64,000 bases of DNA. Source: Prevotella falsenii DSM 22864 = JCM 15124. GTDB taxonomy: Bacteria; Bacteroidota; Bacteroidia; Bacteroidales; Bacteroidaceae. Positions 57,195-64,000 of this stretch are shown in pieces. Position 1 is the stretch's first letter. Every line of letters starts with the position of its first letter. Under the pieces are notes generated by a model. That model was not told the DNA's origin and searched no databases. It saw only the letters and a list, made by a program, of their open reading frames with translations. The stretch spans positions 44,331 through 108,330 of the forward strand of contig NZ_BAJY01000007.1 of assembly GCF_000613945.1 (NCBI RefSeq), in the 5' to 3' direction. The translations under genes were made by a program, and so were the position numbers.

Positions 57195-58030
57195 ATGAAA
57201 AAACTTTTATTTTTAACCGTTGCAGTTGTACTGGGCATGTCAGCCCATGCGCAAACGAGAGAATTTAAGCAAGTCCTAAGTACAGCAGGAAATGCACAGT
57301 CGTTCACTTCATATAAGGCGCAGCTGCCCAAGAAGATAGACCTGCTGCCAATCAGGCTTGGTGGGGATATGGTAAGGAAACCGACAAGCGTACTGCACTC
57401 GGCACACAAAGAGCCGAAACTTACGATGCTGCTTTCTTCGTTGCCCCCGGCAATAGTGCTGTTGTGGGAAAGACCATCAAGGCAATTCGCCTCTATCTCC
57501 GCGATAAAGTGAACACAAAAGACCTCAAGATATGGATTTCAAAGAGCCTGCCTGCAGACGGCAGCAAGGCAGACTATGTTCAGAATGTTGATATATCGTC
57601 TCTGAATGCGGGCGACGAGGGCGAGGAAAAAACAGGACTTGCCAACGACATCGCACTCACCACACCATACACTGTAGGTGCTGAAGGTGTCTATGTAGGT
57701 TATTCTCTCACCATTACCAACGCTTTAGCCGTAACAAAGTTCCCTCTCGTTATATCTGACGGTAATATGCAAGCTAATAGCCTCTTTGTTCGCACCTCGG
57801 TTTCTGTAACCGATTGGACTGATGCTACGGGCGATTTCGGCCCTTTGTATGTATGGCTGCTCGTAGAGAATACCGACCCGGCAGGCATTGGAGGTATATC
57901 TGAGAACACCGGCGAACTGCAGGAAGTGGCACGTTACACCGTAGACGGTCGCAGAATCAGTACTCCGCAGCGCGGTCTTAACATCGTTAAGATGTCCGAC
58001 GGCTCAACTGCCAAGGTTTTGGTAAAGTAA
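57195..58030 (+). CDS. Small T9SS-secreted protein, frameshifted as read
   Basis: About 278 residues after repair. Signal peptide MKKLLFLTVAVVLGMSAHAQ. The frame breaks near 57349: CTGCCAATCAG should be CTGCCCAATCAG, which restores LLPNQAWWGYGKETDKRTAL, then YDAAFFVAPGNSAVVGKTIK. The middle (IKAIRLYLRDKVNTKDLKIW) and YVGYSLTITN are typical of short Prevotella secreted proteins with a jelly-roll-like domain. The end (YTVDGRRISTPQRGLNIVKM ... KVLVK) is a T9SS domain. Function unknown. Confidence 0.75.
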
Positions 58031-58074
58031 ACATAAACGCATAAGGCATCTGCGAGATGCCATAAACAAAAGGG

Positions 58075-58112
58075 AAAGCCCCGACCGAATGCAAGTTTGG
58101 TCGGGGCTTTTT
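58075..58112 (+). terminator. Terminator after the small T9SS gene
   Basis: AAAGCCCCGACC and TGGTCGGGGCTTTTT. Confidence 0.85.
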
Positions 58113-58133
58113 AAGCTTAATCGGTTATTCATA

Positions 58134-58262
58134 CACTCAAAATATAAGCGTGTGGGAACGTGGGTTACAGCATGCGAAGGAATGTTCGGCAGACTTATGC
58201 ACTCAAAATATAAATGTGTGGGAAGGTGGGTTGCAGCATGCGAAAGCAGGTTCGGAAGACTG
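58134..58262. repeat. Two tandem units of 66 bp
   Basis: CACTCAAAATATAA starts at 58134 and 58200, exactly 66 bp apart, each followed by GTGTGGGAA and CAGCATGCGAA. Confidence 0.8.
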
Positions 58263-58324
58263 TTTCGCAGGTGTTTTTAAAGCAAGTCGGCTGATGAACC
58301 GGTGAGGGCTTTTCGGTTTCACCT

Positions 58325-58510
58325 TGTAAAGATAATTCCGTTAAAAGACGGCAACTGCGTTTCAACACTGCGAAAGCGGCTGCTTTGCGATGTAAAACCT
58401 ACGGTTTTACCGTGCAAAACAGCCGCTTTTGAAATACAAAACAATAGTTTTCTCAATGCGCTGATAGCGGGAAAGTTATGCGATAGTTGCGCTTGCGAAA
58501 AATATTCACG
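58325..58510 (+). repeat. IR-186 element, copy 7 (swapped words)
   Basis: 186 bp. Outer words are GCGGCTG and CAGCCGC instead of CCGTAGG and CCTACGG; the centre is CCTACGG. Outer arms still pair with each other. Confidence 0.8.
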
Positions 58511-58543
58511 CTTTTCTTGCGGCGGTTTATCGCATTTCTGCCA

Positions 58544-58631
58544 CCGACAAGACTATCTTCTGCCACCGACAAAGCTATTTTCTACCACCGGTGAAGCTAT
58601 CTTCTGCCACCGGCGAGGCTATGCGTTGGGG
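58544..58631. repeat. Four tandem units of 22 bp
   Basis: CCGACA or CCGGTG/CCGGCG at 58544, 58566, 58588 and 58610, each 22 bp apart; unit TTCTGCCACCGACAAAGCTA plus two bases. It lies just after the 3' end of the butyrate kinase gene. Confidence 0.8.
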
Positions 58632-58663
58632 GTTGCGAACGTTATGGTTTACGTTCCAACGGT

Positions 58664-59728
58664 TTAGTAAACCTTTATTTCCTGCTTACCTTCCAATGCC
58701 GCCAAGGCGTTCTCTGTGAGGGCGAGCATTTCGTCCTGTCCGGGATAAACCACCACGGGGGCGAGGTAGCTGATGCGCTTTTTCAGTTCGCCGACAAGGT
58801 ATTCGCTGTAACACATACCTCCTGTGAGGATTATGGCGTCTATCTTTCCGCAGAGCACAGCACCTTCGGCAGCAATTGCCTTCGCCACATTCCATATCAT
58901 GGCAGATATGATGAGCTGTGCGTGGTCGTCGCCCGCATCGATGCGTTTCCTAATTTCGCGGAAGTCGTTGGTGCCCAAATGTGCGAGCAAACCGCCTTGC
59001 GAGCATATTTTCTTTATCATTTCCTCCTCGCTGAGACCGCTGTGGTAGCACAGACGAACGATTTCCAGCATCGGCAACGTGCCTGTACGCTCCGGCGAGA
59101 ACGGTCCGTCGCCCGACAAAGCGTTGTTGGCATCGATGGCGCGCCCTTGCTGATGGGCTGCAAAAGAGATGCCGCCACCGAGGTGAGCAATAATAAGGTT
59201 CAGTTTGTCGTACGATGTATTGTGTTCGCGTGCATAGCGGCGACCCACTGCTTTCTGGTTCAGTGCGTGCCAAATGCAGATGCGCGGCACTTCGGGCAGT
59301 CCTGTAATGTGTGCTTCGGGTGCCATTTCGTCCACCACGCCGGGGTCGGCAATGAAGCTCTGACAGCCGGGTATCATCTCTGCAATCTCGTATGCCAGCT
59401 TGCAACCGAGGTCGCACGGGTGTTGGTGAGGAGCTGTTCGCTGGTCTTCAATCATCTCCGGGCTAACTCTGTACACACCGCTTTCCACGGGTTTTGCCAA
59501 TCCGCCGCGCCCTACGACAGCATCGAAGTCGAGCGGAATGTTGCGCCGTTCAAGTTCCTGCAATATGTGTTGCTTGCGGAACTCGTATTGGTCGAATATG
59601 GTATGAAAGTGTTCAAGGTCGCAACGCGCGTGCTTAACATCTTCTACGAAAAGCGGTTCAAGGTCGTGGGCTACTGATATTTTGGTAGAAGTAGACCCCG
59701 GGTTAATCGCTAAAATCTTGTATGCCAT
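58664..59728 (-). CDS. buk: Butyrate kinase
   Basis: 354 residues, ASKHA fold. Converts butyryl phosphate plus ADP to butyrate plus ATP; related enzymes also use branched-chain acyl phosphates. Motifs: ILAINPGSTSTKI (phosphate 1), DAVVGRGGLAKPVESGVYRV, IIAHLGGGISFAAHQQGRAI, and GAVLCGKIDAIILTGGMCYS (adenosine loop). It is 6 bp downstream of ptb on the same strand and forms the ptb-buk operon. In Prevotella that lacks a full butyrate pathway this pair may serve isobutyrate or isovalerate formation from amino acids; that is inference. Confidence 0.95.
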   Translation of the reverse strand: MAYKILAINPGSTSTKISVAHDLEPLFVEDVKHARCDLEHFHTIFDQYEFRKQHILQELERRNIPLDFDAVVGRGGLAKPVESGVYRVSPEMIEDQRTAPHQHPCDLGCKLAYEIAEMIPGCQSFIADPGVVDEMAPEAHITGLPEVPRICIWHALNQKAVGRRYAREHNTSYDKLNLIIAHLGGGISFAAHQQGRAIDANNALSGDGPFSPERTGTLPMLEIVRLCYHSGLSEEEMIKKICSQGGLLAHLGTNDFREIRKRIDAGDDHAQLIISAMIWNVAKAIAAEGAVLCGKIDAIILTGGMCYSEYLVGELKKRISYLAPVVVYPGQDEMLALTENALAALEGKQEIKVY

Positions 59729-59734
59729 ATAGTA

Positions 59735-60648
59735 TTATTTGTTTGGTTTAGAGATGATGGTGGCGAGTGCCATACTGTAAAACTTCGATGTTACGGTGTC
59801 GCCGCGGCTTGCCAGCACCACAGGAACCTGCGTGCCCTGCAACACGGCTGCTGTTTCGGCTGCTGCAAACAGAGTAATGGCTTTGTAGAACACGTTGCCT
59901 GCCTCGATGTCGGGGAAGATTACGGCGTCGGCTTCGCCCCCTATGGGCGAGTCAATCTTCTTGTCTGCCAATGCTTCTGCCGAGCACGACGTCTTCAAAT
60001 CGAGCGGTCCGTCTACGATGCAGTTGCCGAAAGCACCGTCGGCAGCCATCTTTTTCAGTTCCAAATAGCCTTCAGTGTAAGGGAAGTGCTTTCCGTCGGG
60101 CTTTTCAGAGCAGTGAATGAGCGATATTTTAGGCTGCTCGATGTGGAACGCATGGCAGAAATCGGCAATGTAGCGTATCTGTGCCGTGCGCTGTTCCTGC
60201 GTGGGGTGGGGGATAACGGCAGGGTCGGTAAAGAACAAAAGTTTCGGATAGGTGGGCAGTTTGGCTGCGTGATGTGTGTCAGCACGCTGCCTTTGGGCAA
60301 TATTCCCTTTTCTTTGTCGAGAATGGCACGCAGCAACACGTCGGTATTCACAAAGCCTTTCATGAGCGCATCGGCACGTCCTTCCCGCACAAGTGCCACT
60401 GCCTTTTCGGAAGCGTCCTGCGGGCTGTCTGCCAAAAGTATTTCATACTTGCCGTTATACTTTTCGGCTGTCTGCTGCGAGCACACCAGAATGGGGTTTG
60501 CAAACCCGGCTTTATGTGCCATTTCTACAGCTTCGAGGGTGTGGCTGTCTTCCGCCCACACTACGGCAACATTCTTTTTGTTGCCTGTTTCGTTCAGGTT
60601 TTCCACCAATTGGGAAAAGTCTGCAATTCTTTTCGTGTCGTTTTTCAT
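59735..60648 (-). CDS. ptb: Phosphate butyryltransferase, frameshifted as read
   Basis: About 304 residues after repair. Transfers the acyl group of butyryl-CoA to phosphate to give butyryl phosphate for Buk. The N-terminal part (MKNDTKRIADFSQLVENLNE, VAVVWAEDSHTLEAVEMAHK, GRADALMKGFVNTDVLLRAI, KGSVLTHI) continues after the break as LLFFTDPAVIPHPTQEQRT and GPLDLKTSCSAEALADKKID, then GGEADAVIFPDIEAGN. The frame breaks near 60264, where CAGCCAAAC should be CAGGCCAAAC; one lost G restores ITQAKLPTYPKLLFF. As this is a core fermentation gene, sequence error is more likely than real loss. Promoter at 60699. Confidence 0.9.
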
Positions 60649-60698
60649 TTTTTCCTTTTTTCTTTTTGTGAAAAAATTCCTCTCTTGTTCTACAACCG

Positions 60699-60706
60699 CA
60701 AAGATA
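60699..60706 (-). promoter_or_regulatory. Promoter -7 box for ptb-buk
   Basis: Plus-strand CAAAGATA is TATCTTTG on the minus strand, 51 bp before the start codon. Confidence 0.6.
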
Positions 60707-60764
60707 CAAAAAGGTTATTTATTCAACAAAATTCCATTTTACAAAATATGTTTTTTTTGATATT

Positions 60765-60965
60765 TTAACCCAAATCGGGCATTAGCGTCCTTAATTGCTT
60801 TTGTTCGATTGTTGAGCAGATGTGCCGGCATTTCATCGAAGGCGTAGCGGGCTACGTCGAGATGGAATGGCTGCGCAGATGCCGGCAAGCGGACGAAAGC
60901 GGTAAGGAAGCATAACGGTACTAACAAATATAAGCAAATGCGTCCTAATGCCCGATTGGGGTTAA
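60765..60965. repeat. IR-201 element, copy 3
   Basis: 201 bp with TTAACCC and GGGGTTAA ends, apex GTAGCGGGCTAC. On the minus strand TATATTTG followed by ATGCTTCCTTACCG lies inside it. Confidence 0.8.
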
Positions 60966-61064
60966 AGAATTTGAAGCAGAGCATTCGCAGTATTTTAGTA
61001 TTTCGGAAGATATACGTAACAAAATGAAGACATACGGCTATATTATTTACTTTTTGTTATTTGT

Positions 61065-61174
61065 CGATTTGCTTTTTGTTTCTTCTCGGTTTGCTTTTTG
61101 TTTCTTCTCGATTTGCTTTTCGTTATTTGCCGATTTACTTTTTGTTATTTCCCGATGCTGAACTTTTTCTCTTA
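61065..61174. repeat. Five tandem units of 22 bp
   Basis: CG starts each unit at 61065, 61087, 61109, 61131 and 61153, exactly 22 bp apart; unit CGATTTGCTTTTTGTTATTT plus two bases. On the other strand the units read CGACAAATAAC-like, similar to the array at 20485. Confidence 0.85.
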
Positions 61175-61177
61175 TTT

Positions 61178-61363
61178 TGTAAACATTATTCTGAAGAAAA
61201 ATGATAATTTCGATTTGGCGTTGCGAAACCGTAGGTTTTACAACGCAAAACCTACGGTTTAACCGTGCAAAACCTACGGTTTAAGAACGCGAAACAATAG
61301 GTTTTGCAACACGCTGACGGACAGATGGTTACACGATAGCTACGCTTGCGAAAAATGTTTACA
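61178..61363 (+). repeat. IR-186 element, copy 8
   Basis: 186 bp, words CCGTAGG, CCTACGG, CCTACGG, ends TGTAAACATTATTC and GAAAAATGTTTACA. Confidence 0.8.
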
Positions 61364-61606
61364 CAAATTGCAGGTTTTTGAAGTATTTTTCCGACCATTT
61401 TGCACAACCCGAATTTGAAAGTCTCCGAATAGTTTCGGTTTTATGCACAGAGCGGTTCGGTTTAGTTGCTGCGGCTTTAACAAACTGTTGCCGTTGCACC
61501 CTTTAAATGCTTTCATAGTGCGTAAGGACTGTTTGCAAACCTTACAGAATGTATAAAAATATCAATATTTTTTAGCTTTTTGTTTGCATGGTTGAAATAA
61601 TATTTA

Positions 61607-61794
61607 TACTTTTGCAAATGCCGGCAGCCTTTACCGAGAAGACAGACAAGTTGAAAAAGCATATATCGGCTTATACCTTATTTATATATAACATAGGGCT
61701 TATTTATATATAACATAGGGCAAGGCAGAGCTATTACCGGCAATTTAAAAGCGGAAAAAGCAATCTGATAAATCCAAATTTAAATATTTATACG
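61607..61794 (+). promoter_or_regulatory. Leader D with promoter
   Basis: -7 box TACTTTTG (61607-61614). Contains TTATTTATATATAACATAGG twice, 22 bp apart (61678 and 61700). It aligns with leader C at 46861, which has a single copy. Confidence 0.6.
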
Positions 61795-63864
61795 ATGAAA
61801 AAACCTTTTATAACGCTCGTTGCTGCCATCGCGTTCTTTGCAGCAATGCCCGCAGAGGCACAGACGGCTGATGCAGAGTACAACCTGTACGGACATCTTG
61901 TGGGAGCAGACGAAAACAACGGTATCTATAAATTTACGACGGCGGCTGCCTCGCCCATGACGGTGGTGCAGAAAATTGCCTACTTGCCCTACTACGGCAT
62001 CGTAAAAGTGAAAAATCGCTACTACTTCTTTGTGAACGACGACACGGGTTATGGGGCAGAAAAGTATATGTACATATACAACGCCGACGACTTTACGCTC
62101 ATCACACGGCATAAGGTGCCTGCCGATATGGTATCTATCAGTTGTCCCATTGCCTACGACGAAAAGACCGACAAGGTTTATTCGGTTTACAAAGACGGCT
62201 ATACTTACAAGCTCTGCACGCTCGATTTGGACAAGCACGAGCGCAAGGAGGTGGGCAAACTGGGCAGCAACTTCCTCGCAATGGCTTTCAACGGCGAAGG
62301 AAAACTTTACGGCATCAACTCGGCAGGCTATGTGGGAGAACTCTCAACCGCCGATGCCGCCTTCACCGAAATACTTTCGACGGGCATGAACCCCCTCTAC
62401 CAGCAGTCGGCGGCATTCGCACCGGACGACAACAACACCATGTACTGGGCAGCCACGCTCGACGATTGGGGCGGCACACCGGGCATTTACAAGATAGATT
62501 TAAAGGCGAAAACCCACACCATGCTTCGCGAATTTAAGCACGAAGAGGAATTTGGCTGGCTCTATGTGGGCGATAAAGTGGCGGCAGAAGGTGCTCCGGC
62601 AGCCGCGACAGACCTTGCAGCGAAATTTGAAAAGGGCGAACTGAAAGGCAATATCGCCTTTACCGCGCCCGAAAAGACACACGGCGGACAGACGCTCGCA
62701 GGCGAACTTGCCTACAAAATCTTCGTAGACGGCAAGGAAAACACTCACGGCAGTACGCAAGCGGGCAAGGCAACCACCGCCGAAGTTACCACTACGCAAG
62801 GTCTGCACGATTTTGCCGTCGTCTTGAACAATGCGGAAGGCGATGGCGACAAAGCCGAAATAAAGAACATATACGTAGGGCACGACACGCCGAAGCAGGT
62901 GCAGAACGTGCGGCTTGTGCAGGGCGACGACGCCGAAAAGCTCACCCTGACATGGGACGCTGCCACCGAAGGCATGCACAACGGGTATGTAGACCCGGCG
63001 GAAGTGAAATACCAAGTGCGCAAAATGCCCGCAGGCGAAATGGTAGACAACGCTGCCACCTCGCCATACACCTACACCGTGGCGCAAGAGAAAGCCGAAA
63101 AATGCTTCTTCGACGTAACTCCCTACATCGACGAAGACCACAAAGGAGTGCCTACGGCATCGAACAAGATAATGATAGGCAAGCCTTTTGAAGTGCCTTA
63201 CACAACCGGTTTCGATACCAACGACGAGGTGTTGCTCTTCACCACCGAGCACATCGGCGAAGGAAATGCCTACTGGGACTGGGACTACGAATATAAATTC
63301 ATGAAGATATACAGTTCGACGGCACCCAAAAACGACTGGCTTTTCACGCCCTTTATTGCTGTAGAAAAGGACATGATATACAAGCTGACTTACGACGTGC
63401 GCACTGTAGGCACCGAAAAATATGAGGTGAAATACGGCTTTGCACCCGAAGCAGCAGCCATGACCCGGCAGTTGGTGGCAGACACCGAAGTGGAAAGCGA
63501 CAACTTCGACACACGTTCCGTCGAGTTCACTGCCGACAAATCGGCTGCCATCTACATCGGTTTCCATGCCAACACCACCGATGTGGAGAAAGGTATGAAC
63601 CTCTATCTCGACAACATACGCTTGGAAAAGGTGGGTGCAACCGCCATCGGCAGTACGCCTGCCGCCACCGCTGCCATTGCCCGACTGCGCATTGCCGACG
63701 GAGGATTTTATGTTCTCGACCGCGACACCCGCGTCAGCGTGGTGCGTACAGACGGCACCGTCGTGCTCGACCGCACCCTTCAAGTCGGACAGCACGTAGC
63801 CCTGCCGAAGGGCATCTACCTTGTGCGCATCGCCGGCATCACACACAAGGTGGTGGTGAAGTAG
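61795..63864 (+). CDS. T9SS-secreted adhesin with propeller-like, FN3 and choice-of-anchor J domains
   Basis: 689 residues. Signal peptide MKKPFITLVAAIAFFAAMPA (cleaved after AQ). Residues 25-265 are a propeller-like region (YNLYGHLVGADENNGIYKF, KVYSVYKDGYTYKLCTLDLD, LYGINSAGYVGELS). FN3-like segments follow (ATDLAAKFEKGELKGNIAFT; VQNVRLVQGDDAEKLTLTWD). A choice-of-anchor J domain is at about 460-620 (FEVPYTTGFDTNDEVLLF, NDWLFTPFIAVE, MNLYLDNIRLEKVG). The tail VALPKGIYLVRIAG ... KVVVK is a T9SS domain. It is a shorter, intact paralogue of the giant protein at 40340. Its 5' end was the source or sister of the fragment at 47026. Confidence 0.85.
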   Translation: MKKPFITLVAAIAFFAAMPAEAQTADAEYNLYGHLVGADENNGIYKFTTAAASPMTVVQKIAYLPYYGIVKVKNRYYFFVNDDTGYGAEKYMYIYNADDFTLITRHKVPADMVSISCPIAYDEKTDKVYSVYKDGYTYKLCTLDLDKHERKEVGKLGSNFLAMAFNGEGKLYGINSAGYVGELSTADAAFTEILSTGMNPLYQQSAAFAPDDNNTMYWAATLDDWGGTPGIYKIDLKAKTHTMLREFKHEEEFGWLYVGDKVAAEGAPAAATDLAAKFEKGELKGNIAFTAPEKTHGGQTLAGELAYKIFVDGKENTHGSTQAGKATTAEVTTTQGLHDFAVVLNNAEGDGDKAEIKNIYVGHDTPKQVQNVRLVQGDDAEKLTLTWDAATEGMHNGYVDPAEVKYQVRKMPAGEMVDNAATSPYTYTVAQEKAEKCFFDVTPYIDEDHKGVPTASNKIMIGKPFEVPYTTGFDTNDEVLLFTTEHIGEGNAYWDWDYEYKFMKIYSSTAPKNDWLFTPFIAVEKDMIYKLTYDVRTVGTEKYEVKYGFAPEAAAMTRQLVADTEVESDNFDTRSVEFTADKSAAIYIGFHANTTDVEKGMNLYLDNIRLEKVGATAIGSTPAATAAIARLRIADGGFYVLDRDTRVSVVRTDGTVVLDRTLQVGQHVALPKGIYLVRIAGITHKVVVK

Positions 63865-64000
63865 GGTTGGGCTGACCGCGCAACCATTGCCGTTCCCCCT
63901 GCCAAGCGCAAACAACCAATATAAATACTGTGTAAGACGCCCCTCGCTGCTGCCCCTGCAGTCGGCGTCAGGCTTCTTGCACAGCCTATAACCATTTTTT
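63865..64000. other. Non-coding end of window
   Basis: 136 bp with no gene, promoter box or clear terminator. Confidence 0.5.

Noticed and set aside
58544..58631. 22-bp arrays considered as CRISPR repeats
   Set aside because: Units are contiguous with no unique spacers and no cas genes nearby.
62500..63915. Long minus-strand open frame of 471 codons
   Set aside because: Antisense to the T9SS adhesin; His/Val/Phe-rich shadow.

Overview
The window looks like a chromosomal segment from the Bacteroidales, most likely a Prevotella sensu lato close to the P. intermedia group. This is an inference from gene content: about ten secreted proteins with type IX secretion (T9SS) C-terminal domains, a streptopain-family (C10) protease of the interpain type, a BspA-like leucine-rich protein, a fimbrillin-like lipoprotein, Ptb-Buk, DcuB-type C4-dicarboxylate transport, and promoters with the Bacteroidetes -7 box TAnnTTTG. 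No rRNA, tRNA, transposase, integrase or CRISPR array was found.

Layout. 0-5 kb: tail of a T9SS adhesin, a prolyl oligopeptidase and an orphan adenine methylase. 5-17 kb: a structured leader, a small acidic peptide and a fimbrillin-like lipoprotein; two T9SS cargo genes on the minus strand; a UvrD helicase with an internal exonuclease; a three-repeat T9SS beta-helix protein. 17-28 kb: an RteC-domain protein, RidA, then about 4 kb of non-coding repeat-rich DNA, two unknown membrane proteins and a ParA plus ParB-like pair. 28-37 kb: OmpH/Skp, PepD, a lipoprotein, an orphan cobalamin riboswitch, a DcuB-type carrier and a PorT-like barrel. 37-50 kb: a second copy of the structured leader with a T9SS protein and acidic peptide, a giant T9SS adhesin and the C10 protease. 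50-64 kb: a DUF438/PAS protein, an AAA ATPase, a BspA-like protein, a membrane AraC regulator, a small T9SS protein, the Ptb-Buk operon and a last T9SS adhesin.

The genes fit an anaerobic, proteolytic, amino-acid fermenting life: secreted proteases and adhesins, an oligopeptidase and a dipeptidase, then short-chain acid production (Ptb-Buk) and dicarboxylate exchange.

The most unusual content is between the genes. Three families of inverted-repeat elements have rigid lengths (201, 198 and 186 bp). Tandem duplications of unrelated sequence at about fifteen intergenic loci are almost all spaced by 22 bp or a multiple (44, 66, 110, 154). CTAG-rich arrays keep a strict 9-bp register. A 22-bp iteron-like array lies 5.5 kb from parA. 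Eight genes carry frameshifts, most explained by loss of one base in a run of two or three identical bases, so sequence error is likely and those genes may be intact in the organism.
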